Notes: generated by a model not told the origin, from the letters alone. A stretch of 64,000 bases of DNA from Zymoseptoria tritici IPO323 (GCF_000219625.1 NC_018212.1:1550001-1614000), one strand, 5' to 3'; positions 1-11,565 are shown, counted from the stretch's first letter. Program-made: numbers and translations.

Positions 1-315
1 TTGCACTGGTGAGATGAGTAGAATCTGGGAAGTCACAACGACCATTGGGGGCCAATCCCGATCCCAGCAATCGTCGAACACGTTTCGACATGGAGCCCGG
101 GCATGTTCCGAGGCCGCGCTTATCAAAACATACTGTACCTAATCAAATAGAACTATCGCTGCTCCGTGCTTACAATGGAACCGGGCTGGTGGGTGCAGTA
201 ATAAGCAGTACCTTGGTTCTATTCGAGGCAGGCAGGTCCGCACCACGCTCTTCTTCCTCTTTCCTCTCGCTATCGTAAGGAACTAAGATATTACTCACCT
301 CCACGCAAGCCAAAG
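1..315. other. Intergenic, upstream of small secreted protein gene
   Basis: No convincing coding region. The stretch just before the start at 316 is pyrimidine-rich, as is usual for fungal promoters. A 77-codon ORF on the plus strand has no recognisable composition and was not called. Confidence 0.5.
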
Positions 316-755
316 ATGAAGCTCCACATCTACACTTTCGTCGCCTTTGCCGTCGCCCTTGGTGTTACCGGCGAGCTAGAGAAACGTCGTCCATGCGCAA
401 TGGGCGAGGGAGGTATGCTAGACTAATACTCGTCTTCTCCGTCTCCGGTCTGTTCAATTCCACCGTTTCTGGTCATCGCGAAACGTTCATTGATCTGGTT
501 AAAAAGCTTGACGGTACAGGGATAGACAGACTTTGAGGATACGAGCCTGCTCTTTGTAAGACAAAACCGCCCTTCCTCGATCATCATTCCTTCCTCAACG
601 GCAAGTTGCCCTCGGTCCTACGTTAACTCCTCCGACCCTGCTGCTAACGCCCAAAAGCAAATTGCGGACATTTTGATGGAACGTACTGCGCCAACTCCTG
701 CCTATGCTGCCCCGACGGCCAATGTCATGGTCATTATTGCCCCCAATCGCAGTGA
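316..755 (+). CDS. Small secreted cysteine-rich protein (effector-like)
   Basis: Two-exon model: 316-412 and 658-755. The intron 413-657 has donor GTATGC and acceptor CCAAAAG, with a GCTAAC branch site just upstream. The two frames join exactly and give 64 residues. Residues 1-19 form a typical signal peptide (MKLHIYTFVAFAVALGVTG). An ELEKRR segment follows, which is a Kex2-type cleavage site. The mature part has eight cysteines in about 39 residues, including a CLCC cluster, so four disulfides are possible. No family was recognised. Size, secretion signal and cysteine density fit apoplastic effectors or antimicrobial peptides, but that role is inferred. A second good intron (GTGAGT at 752, TACTGAT branch, acceptor near 822-825) would remove the stop at 753 and extend the protein to a stop at 1067, so the C-terminus is uncertain. 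Confidence 0.65.
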
Positions 756-1326
756 GTCGTTGTCCGTTCAGGCGCCGCGGTACTGCGAGTCGTGTACTGA
801 TTGTCTGGAACATTTAGCAGATACCGAAGCGAATGGAACCCTGAGCAGAGCAGAAGGCGGCAGGAGCGGCTTAGAGGTGGAAGGACTGTTGCGCGCGGAT
901 CGAACTTTTCATTTATCGTGGAGGACAGAGAAGCGTGCTACCTTCCGATCATGAAGACTCTGTCTTCCGATAGAAGTTCGAAGTTACCTCTGAAATTGGT
1001 AGCAGCGAGCATTTTTCAGCAAATATTTTCGTGCAACCATTTCTCTCATTGGTATTGTTGTACATAGCCCGTTCGAACGCCCTCTCTCCCTGCCGTATTC
1101 ACTTCTCCACCACGCCATCTGGAACATGCCACATGCGTGGGCTCCCACGCGAAAGAAACCAACAAAACAGAGCATAATCGTGATTCTCATTAGCAAAAAT
1201 ACAGTAGCTCTCCACAAGAGCCATCGTCCATCAAGGTCTGCAATGATATGTGTGCAAGTCCCACGGTCACCTTCACCACATTACCATCATTACCTTCCAT
1301 CTCGTATCACTGCTGTATCGTTCGTT
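756..1326. other. Intergenic, or alternative 3' exon of the secreted protein
   Basis: This stretch holds the possible alternative 3' exon (about 825-1067) of the upstream small secreted protein. After that there is pyrimidine-rich sequence leading to the 3' end of the RhoGEF gene on the minus strand. Nothing else is supported. Confidence 0.4.
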
Positions 1327-4300
1327 TTACTCCTCCTGCCCAACAATAATAAAATGCTGTTCCCAAATCCAACCCAACGTGCTGTTCACGTCGTCCTGGT
1401 TACGCGCCAACCATAATTCTCCCTTCTGTCCCACGACGTCAAACACCTCGCCTTGCACGTACTGCAAGTATGGATAGCCGCCTTCCCGTCTGGTCTGCTC
1501 GATGCTGAACTCGAACAGGCTGGCGCAGACGAACATCACTTTGAGCTCATCGGGTTGCGCTGGTGGTTGGGTGGACGTCTCGTTGGTTGATGTGGCCGAC
1601 ACGTCGGGTGGCAAGGCGGAGTGGAAGAGGCCTGAAAAGCGCGCGGTTTCAGGGAGGCCGCCGCCAGGTTGAGGGGTAAAGTATGCTGCGTCGGAGGTTG
1701 GACGGTCGCTGGTGCTTCGTGGCGACTGATCTTGCGTAAGACTGGAGAAGAAGGACGATTGCTCGGGAGAGTTTTGTGGATTCGCAGTGGACGGGCGACG
1801 GGCGCTGGAGGTTGAATGTGACCAAGGCCGGTTGGAGGACGAAGTTGAGCCGGGGTGGTAGGCGGGACGTTGCGACTGTGAGGCGGAAGAACTAGAACGC
1901 ATCCGTGCCTCGAGGGTCTGCGAGTCGAAGCTCCGGGCGGGAACGACTGGGAGGTAGACGCCGCTATGTCGTCGACCGCCACTTTGTCTTCGGCTATTGG
2001 CCCGGAAAGTTTCACTGGTTGCGGAGAGCGTTCGATCGGAGGTAGAGGGCCTGTGCCGAGACGAGCTTTCAGAAGCAGGATCGACAAGAGTGGTCTGTGG
2101 CGAAAGGAGGTTTGCAGCTTCCTGTACGAGAGCGCCGTTGCAGATGGACAGCGCCGCGCAACGCTTCTTGACCTCAGCATAATCTGGGCTGAAAGCCGGC
2201 TCGATCTGCTGTATACTGCTTGGAACATCCGCGGCCTCCAAAAGCGGCTTCAGCTTCCTCTGCCACGTATCCTGCCAGACCAATTGTTCATCCAGGAAGC
2301 AGTGCAAGCACTTCTGCACCAGCTGTGCCGTCAAGGAGTAAAGCCTTGGAAGCTCAATCTTCAACTGGTCGTTCAGCGCGACGTAGAGGTCGGACAGCTC
2401 GATGGTCTTCTTGTCAGGCTTGATGCCTCTTCTCTCATCTGACTTGCATTTAGCATAGTCAACGATCCGCTTCTTGCGCTTCGAGATGGCATTCTGTGGA
2501 CCTTGATGCAGCTTGATGCAAGCCAGCATGGGATCCAGCACCCTGCGCTGGACGGATGCCTTGTGCTCGGCAGCAGATATCTGCGTTAGCTCCCGGATAA
2601 CCTGACCATACCTCCTCCATTTGCTCTCGATTTCTGGCAATGTACTTGGCGCAACGTCTGTGAACAGCTCAAGCGCGCCAGCATAGTTATTGATCAATTC
2701 CACTGCCTTTTCAGTGCGAGAGACATAGTCCTGCACATCTCGCATGCAGATCTGCAGCCGAATGTAGTGGCCACCGAACTTGTGCGCCAGCTCATCAAAC
2801 TCGGGGTCCTGGAATGCTTCGGCCATGCCAACTCGCTCCTTGAGCTTCTCGGTCCGACGACCAAACGCCTTGGCGAGTCCACTGCGGATGTCCTGGTCCT
2901 TGCCGCGACGGCCATTGATGATCTGCTCGACCAGGTCTGCGCGCTTCTTGGCATCGTTGATGCGAGTCAGCATGCTGATGCTATCCTTTGCCGCCGTCTT
3001 GAGGTCCGCGTGATCAGGATGATCGGCCGGCGTGGTCTCGAGCAATTGCTGCAGCAACATCGGATACTTGGCAACACGTTGAGTCGGCTTGACGAGCAGC
3101 GAGTCCAGATCCCAAGCGGCTGTTATATCGCTGGCATTGGCATGGCACTCGTCCAGCCAGCACTTCACTGTGGCGGTCGCTTGAATCGCGGACAGTCGCT
3201 GGTTGGCGGCGTCGTGATTTCTGAGATATGCTCCGTAGACTTGCTCCATCTTTGGAAGATTTTCGAGAAATGTTCGACCAATAGTCGAGGTGCGATCCTT
3301 CTCATCATCGGGAGCCTCAGTAATCGAGTTCTGCGTATTGGCTTCGCTCTGCGTGGTTGAGAAACTACCTCGTTTGTTCGTCCAACGGTTTTGCTTCGCC
3401 GGCGTGTAGACCTGCGTCGCAGCCTTGCGCATCTCATCATAAAAGAACAAGGCAAACCTTTCCACCTCATCGCAGTTCCCGAAAAGAGTCTTCTTGTCCT
3501 CAGCAGCCACCAGCTCAGTCGTGCAAGTAGCCTTGTAGATATCTTCGATGATCTTAAGATCTTGATGGTATGAATTTTCGGTGTCCAGCAGCTCCTTGAT
3601 GATGTGCCGTCGCCTCAGCAGACGTTTGTGCTCTGGTCCATTCGATGGTGTCGATGTCACTTTCACTTGACTTTCGGCTGCGGTGTCGAACGAAGTCTGG
3701 CGTGTTGAATCGGTGAACGAGTTTATCGAGTGTGAGCCCGGCAGCGTCAATGGCACGAGTTGGCTGTCAATTGACGGTCTCGAAGAGCCCGACGGCCCCC
3801 ACTGGCTTTTGGCGTACGGCGACAACTCGCTGGAGCAGCGTTCGGAGATCGCTGGCGCTGATGTTACGCGATCTGGGATTGGAGGCCGACCTTTCGGTGG
3901 CGGGACAGGCGCTTCTTCGGCCGCTTCGAGGCCCATCTGAGGCGAAGGTTTCCCAGAAGTTGACATGCTCACGCGATCGCCAGCGGCCTGAATGGCGGCC
4001 ATGTCCAGCTGGCCAAAGGTTGATATCCTTAAACCAGGAGCAGAATTGGCGAGGTCCGGAAGGGGTGTGCCGGGTCCGACACTCGAGCGCGGAGTGTACC
4101 CAAAGTCCTTGGGCGGAGGTGTTGGAGCTTGCTCGTCGTCAGGCGTTGCAACAAATGGGTCCTCTTCATCGCGCTGTTGACGCTCCCATTCTTCGTCCGC
4201 CTTCCGAATTTTCGCGTCGAAATCATCCTCTTCACCTGCATCCGCCGAGTCACTTCCATATACAATCACGTGGCCAAATCCACCGTCCAAAGCCGGCGTG

Positions 4301-6933
4301 TCGGGCGTGTTGATGGGCATTTCGTAAGCATCAGCAGACAGAAAACCTTTCTCATTCGCTGTCGACGGCTGACTGTTCACAACGCTCGACAGCAAACTTT
4401 GTATCATGCCTGCGTCTGAGCCACCGTTTGCTGATAACCGATGCAAGTCGACCATGTAATGTTGCATTTCTTCCAGCATGTCCTGGGTGAGCGTGCCAGT
4501 GGATTGATAGTGTTCCAATACTTGCGAGATCCGCGCATCAGATGGGGCAGCATCGTGCGTACCGTCTGTCGAGACTATGGTTGGCTTGGGTGTGTCGTTC
4601 CTCGCAGGTCGTTTTCGCGGCGTGGCGTCGGTGTTGTCAAGGAGAGGGTGTGCACCCTCAGCTTCGAAAGATCGCTGACTGTCGTCGTCAATATGCAAAG
4701 GATCTTGTATCGCCTGCGGATGTTCCTGATACCCCGCGTCGTGGGACCATGGTTCAGATCCGCTAAAGCTTGGGTCGCTTTCGAGCATAATTTCAATCGA
4801 ACCTTGGTTCGCTTCGGAACCGTTGCCGATCATCCATCGACCATCTTGACTTGCGTCCAGACTATCAAGAACGGAAGGACTGTCGTCTGCGAACTCAGTC
4901 CCTTCACCACTGCGGGTAGACGGACTTTGTTCGCGCATTCGCAGAACGTTGTCCAGAAGGCTTGGAGTGGGCAGTCCTGGGAATGCCTGGTCTCCAGATG
5001 GCAATGGATCAGATCTCAACTTGGGAGGCGCCCGGTATGTTGCCGGCGTTAACAAAGTCGGCGTATCAGCTGCTCCAGCAGAAGACGGCAAGGCTTCAGC
5101 TGGCGGAAGCACAGGGCTCTCTTCAAACCAAGTCATTCCTGTTTGACCAGTGGGCGGACCAGACGTGTGACCTCCTGCCAGACCTTTCGTAGTCAAGGTT
5201 AAGCCAGAAGTTTGTCCATTTTCGGCTGAAGAGGCCGCAACTCTCACGAGCAGTTCACGTTCTGCCTGACTTTGACCGTGATTCGCCGCGGGGGGTTCAC
5301 TCGTCGACACCTCTTCCGATTTTGCAGGCGGCTCGCGAGACGCATTTCTCGATGCATTTCTCGATGCAGCGCGCGATGACCACGAAGTGCTTCGAGATTC
5401 ATTCCTCGTGGTTTCCGCCAGTTCCTGCGAAGCCGTGGATTTCAGGCTTTTCGAAATAGCCCTTTGTATCCTCGCCCGACGCTCTTCAAAATTGATCTTG
5501 TCCAGTTCTGGTATCTTCCTCTTCGAACGCTCTGCCTGCGGATCGTACGGCTTCCCAAGCCATACCTCGCTCGCGCTAGGTCTGCTCGGTCGTGGATTGG
5601 GGTTGTGATATCGTTCGGCGGCGCGCGCTCTGCTTGCTGACGTGGTGGCTGCACTCACTGGCTGTCTGGGCCGCGATGAGCGCAGAGGAGGAGACAGTTT
5701 GGCAGCCGGTGCTACGATCTTTGCGGAGAGCGTTTGGTTCGCGGTCTGGGCGGCAGACATGTAGTGCGGATCGTATCGTTTTCGCGGAGTTGTGCTGTTC
5801 TCCTTGCCCTTGGCAGGACTTCGTCGGACCGGCGACTTATTCAACCGGCTTCGGGGTGTGACATTCGATGAGGCCGATGCGGGTCGGGAGGATGCAGAGG
5901 CAGAATTGGAATCGGGAGTATGTCGGCCGTTTCGAACGGGTATTCGAGAGATTTTGCTCGCATGTCGTGGAGAGTCGGGAGGTGTTCTTAAAGGGTAGGA
6001 GGAATTGAGGTCATTGTAAGGGCTGAGATTGGGCATGCTCGGCATCGTATGTGGTTGGGTCATTTCGCTGCGACTTCGCTTATGCGCCAAAGTCTGCTGC
6101 ATAGGTGGTCGCAACAGCGATATCGGTATGTCCTGATGGGACCGACTCCGCGTGTGAGGCTTCATCAGGCTGCCTTCACTCCCTCTGCGCGGTGCCTTCG
6201 CGAAACTCGGTAGCGGACCATAGTTTCCCAGGTCAAAATTGCCATTCCACATCCCGTCTGCCGTGATTTCTCCGAACAGTGGGCGTGGAGTTGTGAATTG
6301 TGTGGGCTTTTGGGGCGACTTTGAGCGTCGTGGGGAGCGGGCGGCATCAGGCTGGCTGCGGGTGGTATGGACGGTGCTTGCGGATGATTGTGATGCCATG
6401 GAACCAAAAGACGTCGTGGCCGGTGACTTCCGCGGCGTTTTATTCTGTGTAGGACGCCTCTTTTGCAGCTTTGCCGTGCTGGGCCTGCTCTCTCCACTGG
6501 AAACGCTGACGGGCGATCTTTGCGACGCGACGCCTCGCGTTTGTCGTAGACGGTTCGTGGTGACGGTGAGGGGAGTGTCGTTACGAGTAGTCGCGCGATC
6601 AAAGCGATTGGCGATGTCTTTGACAAGACCACGGGACGGGAGTTGCACAGGATGGATTTGCGCAGGGTTGGAACGGACGCTGCTCATCTGATTCCGACCA
6701 TCAGCCGGGCCAGACACAGATCGGGGCTTCAGGTGGATGGGAGGTCGAGTCGTGTAGTTCAGCATGGGGAGGAGGGTGTCGCTGGCGACGGCGACGTCGC
6801 CGTTGGATGTCGGGGGGCCATCGAGCTCGGCGGCGGTGGGTGACGCGAAGGTGGTCGGCGACTTATAAGATTCGTGAGGATCTGCGATGGTAGCCGGGGT
6901 GTCGGCGGAGCTGGGTGGAAGGGAGGTCGTCAT
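1327..6933 (-). CDS. DH-BAR-SH3 Rho/Cdc42 guanine nucleotide exchange factor
   Basis: Single-exon gene of 1868 residues. Residues 1 to about 1090 are a disordered Ser/Pro/Arg-rich region with many SP and RSP sites. A Dbl-homology domain begins near residue 1100 (RHIIKELLDTENSYHQDL) and runs to about 1335, with the conserved KPTQRVAKYPMLL helix. A BAR-type helical region follows (about 1370-1600, starting around GLAKAFGRRTEKLKERVG). After a second disordered stretch, an SH3-like domain closes the protein (about 1798-1868, ending GWIWEQHFIIVGQEE). There is no PH domain; a BAR domain in its place is typical of DNMBP/Tuba and fission yeast Gef1-type factors. These activate Cdc42 or Rho at polarity sites and septa. 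The assignment to a DH-BAR GEF is firm; the target GTPase is inferred. Confidence 0.9.
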   Translation of the reverse strand: MTTSLPPSSADTPATIADPHESYKSPTTFASPTAAELDGPPTSNGDVAVASDTLLPMLNYTTRPPIHLKPRSVSGPADGRNQMSSVRSNPAQIHPVQLPSRGLVKDIANRFDRATTRNDTPLTVTTNRLRQTRGVASQRSPVSVSSGESRPSTAKLQKRRPTQNKTPRKSPATTSFGSMASQSSASTVHTTRSQPDAARSPRRSKSPQKPTQFTTPRPLFGEITADGMWNGNFDLGNYGPLPSFAKAPRRGSEGSLMKPHTRSRSHQDIPISLLRPPMQQTLAHKRSRSEMTQPHTMPSMPNLSPYNDLNSSYPLRTPPDSPRHASKISRIPVRNGRHTPDSNSASASSRPASASSNVTPRSRLNKSPVRRSPAKGKENSTTPRKRYDPHYMSAAQTANQTLSAKIVAPAAKLSPPLRSSRPRQPVSAATTSASRARAAERYHNPNPRPSRPSASEVWLGKPYDPQAERSKRKIPELDKINFEERRARIQRAISKSLKSTASQELAETTRNESRSTSWSSRAASRNASRNASREPPAKSEEVSTSEPPAANHGQSQAERELLVRVAASSAENGQTSGLTLTTKGLAGGHTSGPPTGQTGMTWFEESPVLPPAEALPSSAGAADTPTLLTPATYRAPPKLRSDPLPSGDQAFPGLPTPSLLDNVLRMREQSPSTRSGEGTEFADDSPSVLDSLDASQDGRWMIGNGSEANQGSIEIMLESDPSFSGSEPWSHDAGYQEHPQAIQDPLHIDDDSQRSFEAEGAHPLLDNTDATPRKRPARNDTPKPTIVSTDGTHDAAPSDARISQVLEHYQSTGTLTQDMLEEMQHYMVDLHRLSANGGSDAGMIQSLLSSVVNSQPSTANEKGFLSADAYEMPINTPDTPALDGGFGHVIVYGSDSADAGEEDDFDAKIRKADEEWERQQRDEEDPFVATPDDEQAPTPPPKDFGYTPRSSVGPGTPLPDLANSAPGLRISTFGQLDMAAIQAAGDRVSMSTSGKPSPQMGLEAAEEAPVPPPKGRPPIPDRVTSAPAISERCSSELSPYAKSQWGPSGSSRPSIDSQLVPLTLPGSHSINSFTDSTRQTSFDTAAESQVKVTSTPSNGPEHKRLLRRRHIIKELLDTENSYHQDLKIIEDIYKATCTTELVAAEDKKTLFGNCDEVERFALFFYDEMRKAATQVYTPAKQNRWTNKRGSFSTTQSEANTQNSITEAPDDEKDRTSTIGRTFLENLPKMEQVYGAYLRNHDAANQRLSAIQATATVKCWLDECHANASDITAAWDLDSLLVKPTQRVAKYPMLLQQLLETTPADHPDHADLKTAAKDSISMLTRINDAKKRADLVEQIINGRRGKDQDIRSGLAKAFGRRTEKLKERVGMAEAFQDPEFDELAHKFGGHYIRLQICMRDVQDYVSRTEKAVELINNYAGALELFTDVAPSTLPEIESKWRRYGQVIRELTQISAAEHKASVQRRVLDPMLACIKLHQGPQNAISKRKKRIVDYAKCKSDERRGIKPDKKTIELSDLYVALNDQLKIELPRLYSLTAQLVQKCLHCFLDEQLVWQDTWQRKLKPLLEAADVPSSIQQIEPAFSPDYAEVKKRCAALSICNGALVQEAANLLSPQTTLVDPASESSSRHRPSTSDRTLSATSETFRANSRRQSGGRRHSGVYLPVVPARSFDSQTLEARMRSSSSASQSQRPAYHPGSTSSSNRPWSHSTSSARRPSTANPQNSPEQSSFFSSLTQDQSPRSTSDRPTSDAAYFTPQPGGGLPETARFSGLFHSALPPDVSATSTNETSTQPPAQPDELKVMFVCASLFEFSIEQTRREGGYPYLQYVQGEVFDVVGQKGELWLARNQDDVNSTLGWIWEQHFIIVGQEE

Positions 6934-7821
6934 GGTCGGAGTCGGAGGAGCGGAGGCCCAGGTGGAGGGAGGTGCGGTCCATCTACGACAGATCTCCCAT
7001 TCCCTCGATACGGTATCTCAGGTAGAGCCGTTCGCGAGTGGGTGTGAATGGTGGTTGTTTGGCAGAGCGATGCTTGAAAGTAGCGACGGGTGCTTCGAGT
7101 TGCCAAGCGAGTTGGGCCCAGATGTGGCGTCGCCGCGTCTCCCACACAGCCAGAGAAGCTTGAAAACAAAACAAGACGTGATTGTGCTGGCCGTGTACGG
7201 TATGCACGCAAAGACGGAGTGAAATGCGGAACGCAGACAGACAGACGGCTCAATCTCTCTCACACCAAGTCACAACGGTTGTACGTCAAACGATCAAAAC
7301 AAGGTAAGACGTGGCGGTGCAGCTCGCATATTTAGCACCTGGTCTAGTCTTCAACGTTACTGCATACCCAGGTGGTGATAAACTGCAGCCGAGTACGTTT
7401 TACCATCCATGATACCACCCTGTTGACGAGTGTTGACCTATAGCAACGGCCAAGATGACTCGCGCCGGACGTGTCCTCCGCGCACAGCCAAGTCTCCCCG
7501 ATACCGCCAGCGACTCATTCATCGCTAGAATGGTCATGAAACATGCTGCCAGCGTCGCAGATCATGCAGAACTCCGCAGCTGTGCGAAAATACAGTCACT
7601 GCACTGTCGTGCATTTGCCGCCCACGGCAGATGGAAGTCGTTCGCCATCACTGTCGCATTGACGTTGACCTTTCAGCGTACCTTGCAGGCCGACTTTCGC
7701 CGTGCGACCACACCAATTTTGAAACCAGGTCGACAATGGCTCTGTGCGACCGCGACCGCGATGCGAAGCCTGCGATCGCAAATTGACTGGTCGGCGGGTA
7801 CTGACCATCACGATAAACGGA
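6934..7821. other. Intergenic between RhoGEF promoter and NAD synthetase 3' end
   Basis: About 0.9 kb without a supported gene. It holds the RhoGEF 5' flank and the downstream region of the minus-strand NAD synthetase. Short ORFs on both strands have no recognisable domains. Confidence 0.5.
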
Positions 7822-10147
7822 TCAAACGCCTGTGCTGGCCTCGCCCTCTTCCATCTATCGCGTGAAATGTCAGCGTGGTCACTTTTTGCAAGCAACATAA
7901 TAAAAACTTTTGTGATGAGTGGAATCACGCTGCAGCTCTTGGCACTTGCAGGCGGTCGCACGCGAAAGCAGAAAATGCAAGATGTGTGCTTACCTTCTTC
8001 AGCATGTTCTCGATCTTGCGATGCTCAAACGCAAATCTCGGATAAAGAAACGGCCGCAGATCGAACCGATTGTCGTCTGGTGTATAGCTCTCCAGATACA
8101 ATCCGGGCGTCATGGTTGTCATCTTGTGCCGATTGATGGCGTAGTAGTACATGAAATTGCGCACTTTGGTATACACATCTCGCGGCTTCATGTGACCGCT
8201 CCAGTCCACGACCAGACGCTCAAACATGCCCACGGTACCGAGTTTGAACGTCTTGCGCAGACGTCCGAGGATGGAGAGCTCGTCGTAGGTGAAGCCCATG
8301 TCAACTTCGTCGGACTGCACATAGGTCTCGGTGATCGGTTCGAGCTCGGCAGTGGGAACGGCGTCGAGGAATTCGCCCAGAATGGGGAGCGAAAAGGCGG
8401 TTTCGGCCCAGGCGATGAATCGCTTCAGATCGGTTTTGGAGATGCCGCCGATGGGATTGATGTCGGCGGAGGAGCAGTCGTATTTGGTCAGGTAGCCGCG
8501 CAAGCACTCGTCTACGTTGGCGGAGCCGAGAATGAGAAGGCCACCAGTGCCGCCACGAGAGGTCGGGATCAGTTGTCCGAGAGCGTAGGCTAGAACCATG
8601 CGTGAGCGGGACTGGAAATTCTGCAGTGCGAGGTTCTCTGCTGCTGAGCCACCGTGGACTTTGAATTTGGGTTCAAATTTGAGGATGCCAGAAACGACAG
8701 AGTGGAGAGATTGGACCATCTCGTCGATGTTGGTGTCGATATGCTGAGCGCCAATGGCTTCAGCGAGCTCGATTGCGCGCGTGCGAGTCTCTTTGGAGGA
8801 CTGCTGCTTCATACCCATGAAGACGGTGCTGAAGACTTGGCCGCAAAATTCCTGTGCTGTCATTTCTCGAGGATCTGCACCGCCGCAGAGCCTCTGCGCA
8901 TCCTCGATCACGACCTCGTTGCCCTCTTTGATCTCAGCCACCACCAAACGACACATGCTGAAGATGATCGTCGCGGTAGCACAACTGTCAATCCCTCCAC
9001 TGAGAGGCACGAGAAAGCCGGCCGCTTTTGAACGTCGAAGGTAGTCCCACACCCAACACGCAGGGCCATATGCAATCTCTTCTTCTGGCGAATGATATAT
9101 TGTTTCGATCTCCTCGGTCAATCTGGCAGTCGGTTGTGGAATCTCGGAGTCTTCGCAGAGATTGAAGTCGACTTGTATCCGCTCGAGTCGGTGGACTTTC
9201 GGGTCGTTCGCTTGCATCGCTCTACTTCGAGACGTGCGGTATGCCCAGATCTCATCAAGGTCCACAATGGCTGTCTTCACTTCTACATCCCGAAGAGAGA
9301 ATTGAGAGCCCTGCGCGAGGACTTTTCCAGAGTTGAGGATTAGAGCGCAGCCGTCGTAATATAGTCGGTCGCCGTCGCAGCCTCGCTGATTGGCGTACAT
9401 GTATACGCCGCCAGTCTTCGCAGTGGCCTCCTGAATGAGATTGATTCTGGTGTGAAGCTTGCGCAATTCGTGATGACTGCCGCTCGAGTTCAGCACGATC
9501 TCAATTCCAGCAAGTGAGTAGAGGGAGTGAGGAGAGGCCGGTGTCCACAGTTCCTCGCAGGTCTCCGATGCGAATGAAGCATCCAGAGCCTCAAATGCGA
9601 CCTCGCCGATCCGGCATGTCTTCTGACCAAGCGCAAGCTTTTGGATGGATTTAGGAAGGTGGTAGTCCTCCACTCGCTGCCGCGGCCACGGTGAGAAGTA
9701 TCGCATCTCGCGAAAGTTGCCATCATTGGCGAGATCAAGCTTGGGACGAACAGCGAGAATCTGACCATTCAGTGCGATAGCTCGGGCATTGTAGCTGCAT
9801 CCTCGATGTTGCACCGGAATTCCGAGATCAATGATGATTTCTTGGCACTCCTCGCGAGAGATGATGTCTGCCACGATTTCCCAAGAGTGGACGTAGACAT
9901 CATTCTCCAGCCAGTGGTCGAGGAGTCCGTAGCCTGGGATACACAATTCCGGGGTGAGGATCAGTCTGGCGCCCGCAGCCTTGGCGGTCTTGATGGCTTC
10001 GAGAATACGGCCACTGCAGTGAAGTCAGCCAAACGTTGCCAACCCGTATGTCGCGCAATGTCGGCAGGTCCACACATACCGATTGCCATCCCAGTCCAGC
10101 GACCATTGATTTAGTTGCGAAGTAGAAAGAACGCACTTCCGCGTCAT
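7822..10147 (-). CDS. QNS1: Glutamine-dependent NAD+ synthetase
   Basis: This cytosolic enzyme amidates nicotinic acid adenine dinucleotide to NAD+ with glutamine and ATP, the last step of de novo and salvage NAD synthesis. Three exons: 10147-10080, 10013-7994 and 7854-7822. The donors are GTATGT and GTAAGC, and both joins keep frame. The spliced protein has 706 residues, close to the usual ~714 of the yeast enzyme. The N-terminal nitrilase-type glutaminase domain has its triad at Glu45 (LTPEL), Lys114 (VRPKLD) and Cys175 (ETCEEL), the same numbers as in yeast Qns1. The synthetase domain carries the ATP-binding PLSGGIDS motif near residue 350. The start was placed upstream at 10147 because the first exon supplies the conserved LNQWSLDWDGN block. 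The short last exon (10 residues) is the least certain part. Confidence 0.95.
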
Positions 10148-11565
10148 TTTGCCACTTTGTGATCTGTGATGTGTTGTCTATCTCAAGCGGATCATCCACC
10201 ACTCCGCGTGTTTTGCGCTGTGAAACGGGTGGAAAAGTCCGCCCGCAATTTTGGTGATATTTCGCGGTCGGTGTGATGAATTGCAAATAGCGCAGAGAGT
10301 GTTGTACTAGGGTTTGTTGTTGAAGCCGCGAATCGTAATGACTAAGAAAGAAGATGTTTCCGTTGTCGTGTGGAGTCACGGTGGAGGGACGGGTGCGAGG
10401 TGAGGTGAATTTTGACTTGGCCGGTTCAGATTGCCTTTGATCGCAAACTCAGGCACCAGTACCACGCCGCCGATGACAATGCAAAGGTGAAATCGGGATA
10501 TGCTTTCACGTGTGCATCATCTGAAGACAGTGTGTGGTGAGCCGTTTGAGGGAGCCCTCATCTCGAAGCGGCCCTTCCAGGTTGGTTTATCAAACAGGCA
10601 AACAGGCTCACAAAACGGATGTGCACGGAAGTAGGTCCGTTGCACACTAGGACGCCTCGGTCCACCGAGATACCTGTAGATGCGCTTCTTTTACCTCGTA
10701 CCACAGCTCTCAATCCGTTGGCAGCACGTTCTCGCTTCAGAGCACTGATAAGTGGCAAGTGGTACACGCGTCTCCTCCGTCCCCGCGAATCAAGGAAAAA
10801 GTCAACTTTGTACTTTGAGCGAGGCGGGTAAAAAAGAGGTGGCCCGCCGTGAAACAAGCCAGCCAATGGTCGATGCCCACCTCAGCTTCCCAAAAGAGCC
10901 GCGGGCCAAGATCCAATGGATAAGGTACCTTGGCTTGGATACCTGTTTCCACACATTCACATGCCATGACAACCGATGAACATGATGGTCGCTGAGCTGG
11001 GAATAGACTTGTCCAGTCCAGTCCAGTGTGACTGTCAGACAATCTCATCATCAGACTGGAATTGAATCAATAAAGGTAAATCCGTTGCCCTGTTCAGTGT
11101 TCACCGCCAGCGGTCAATACGAACCGGTTCCATTTCAGAACCATCTCATATCCATGTCCATGTCCATGTCCGGCAAAGGCAGAGGCGCAGAGCAGACGAG
11201 GGCCTGTGCTTCAGCCTTCAAGGTTGTGCTTTCATGGATCCGACGGGAGCTTCAGATGGGTCTGGGTCTGGGTCTGGGTCTAGCCGGATGTGGCGTGGAA
11301 GCGACCTGGATAACTCTATACCGCCTGGGAGCTGGGAGCGACTATAGAACCCGCATGCCGCCCGCCTCACCTCTTCCATTCTCTTCGCCTGCCTCTTCCA
11401 TTGCTTTCCCTTCCATTCACTACTCCCGTCACATCTCCACCACACAAAGACCAGACCCCAACCATTGTTCTCCCCCACAAACACCGACCTCACTCCACCA
11501 CCACCACCACCACCACCACCACTTCACATCTCTATCGTATCGCATCTGCGTGTGCCAATCGAAAG
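10148..11565. other. Long intergenic region with simple repeats, promoter of DUF7707 gene
   Basis: No gene is supported. The distal part shares the promoter side of the NAD synthetase. Toward the DUF7707 gene there are several short tandem repeats: a CATGTC-type repeat near 11153-11170, four copies of GGGTCT at 11258-11281, and a CAC trinucleotide tract near 11498-11521. CT-rich sequence from about 11360 onward looks like a core promoter and 5' leader. Confidence 0.6.
11498..11521. repeat. CAC trinucleotide microsatellite
   Basis: A run of about eight perfect CAC/CCA units in the leader region of the DUF7707 gene. It gives His or Pro runs in the three forward frames, but none of these frames belongs to a supported gene. 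Confidence 0.85.

Noticed and set aside
1536..2228. 230-codon minus-strand ORF inside the RhoGEF gene
   Set aside because: Out-of-frame shadow of the 1868-residue RhoGEF; composition is Pro/Arg/Ser as expected from a shifted frame.
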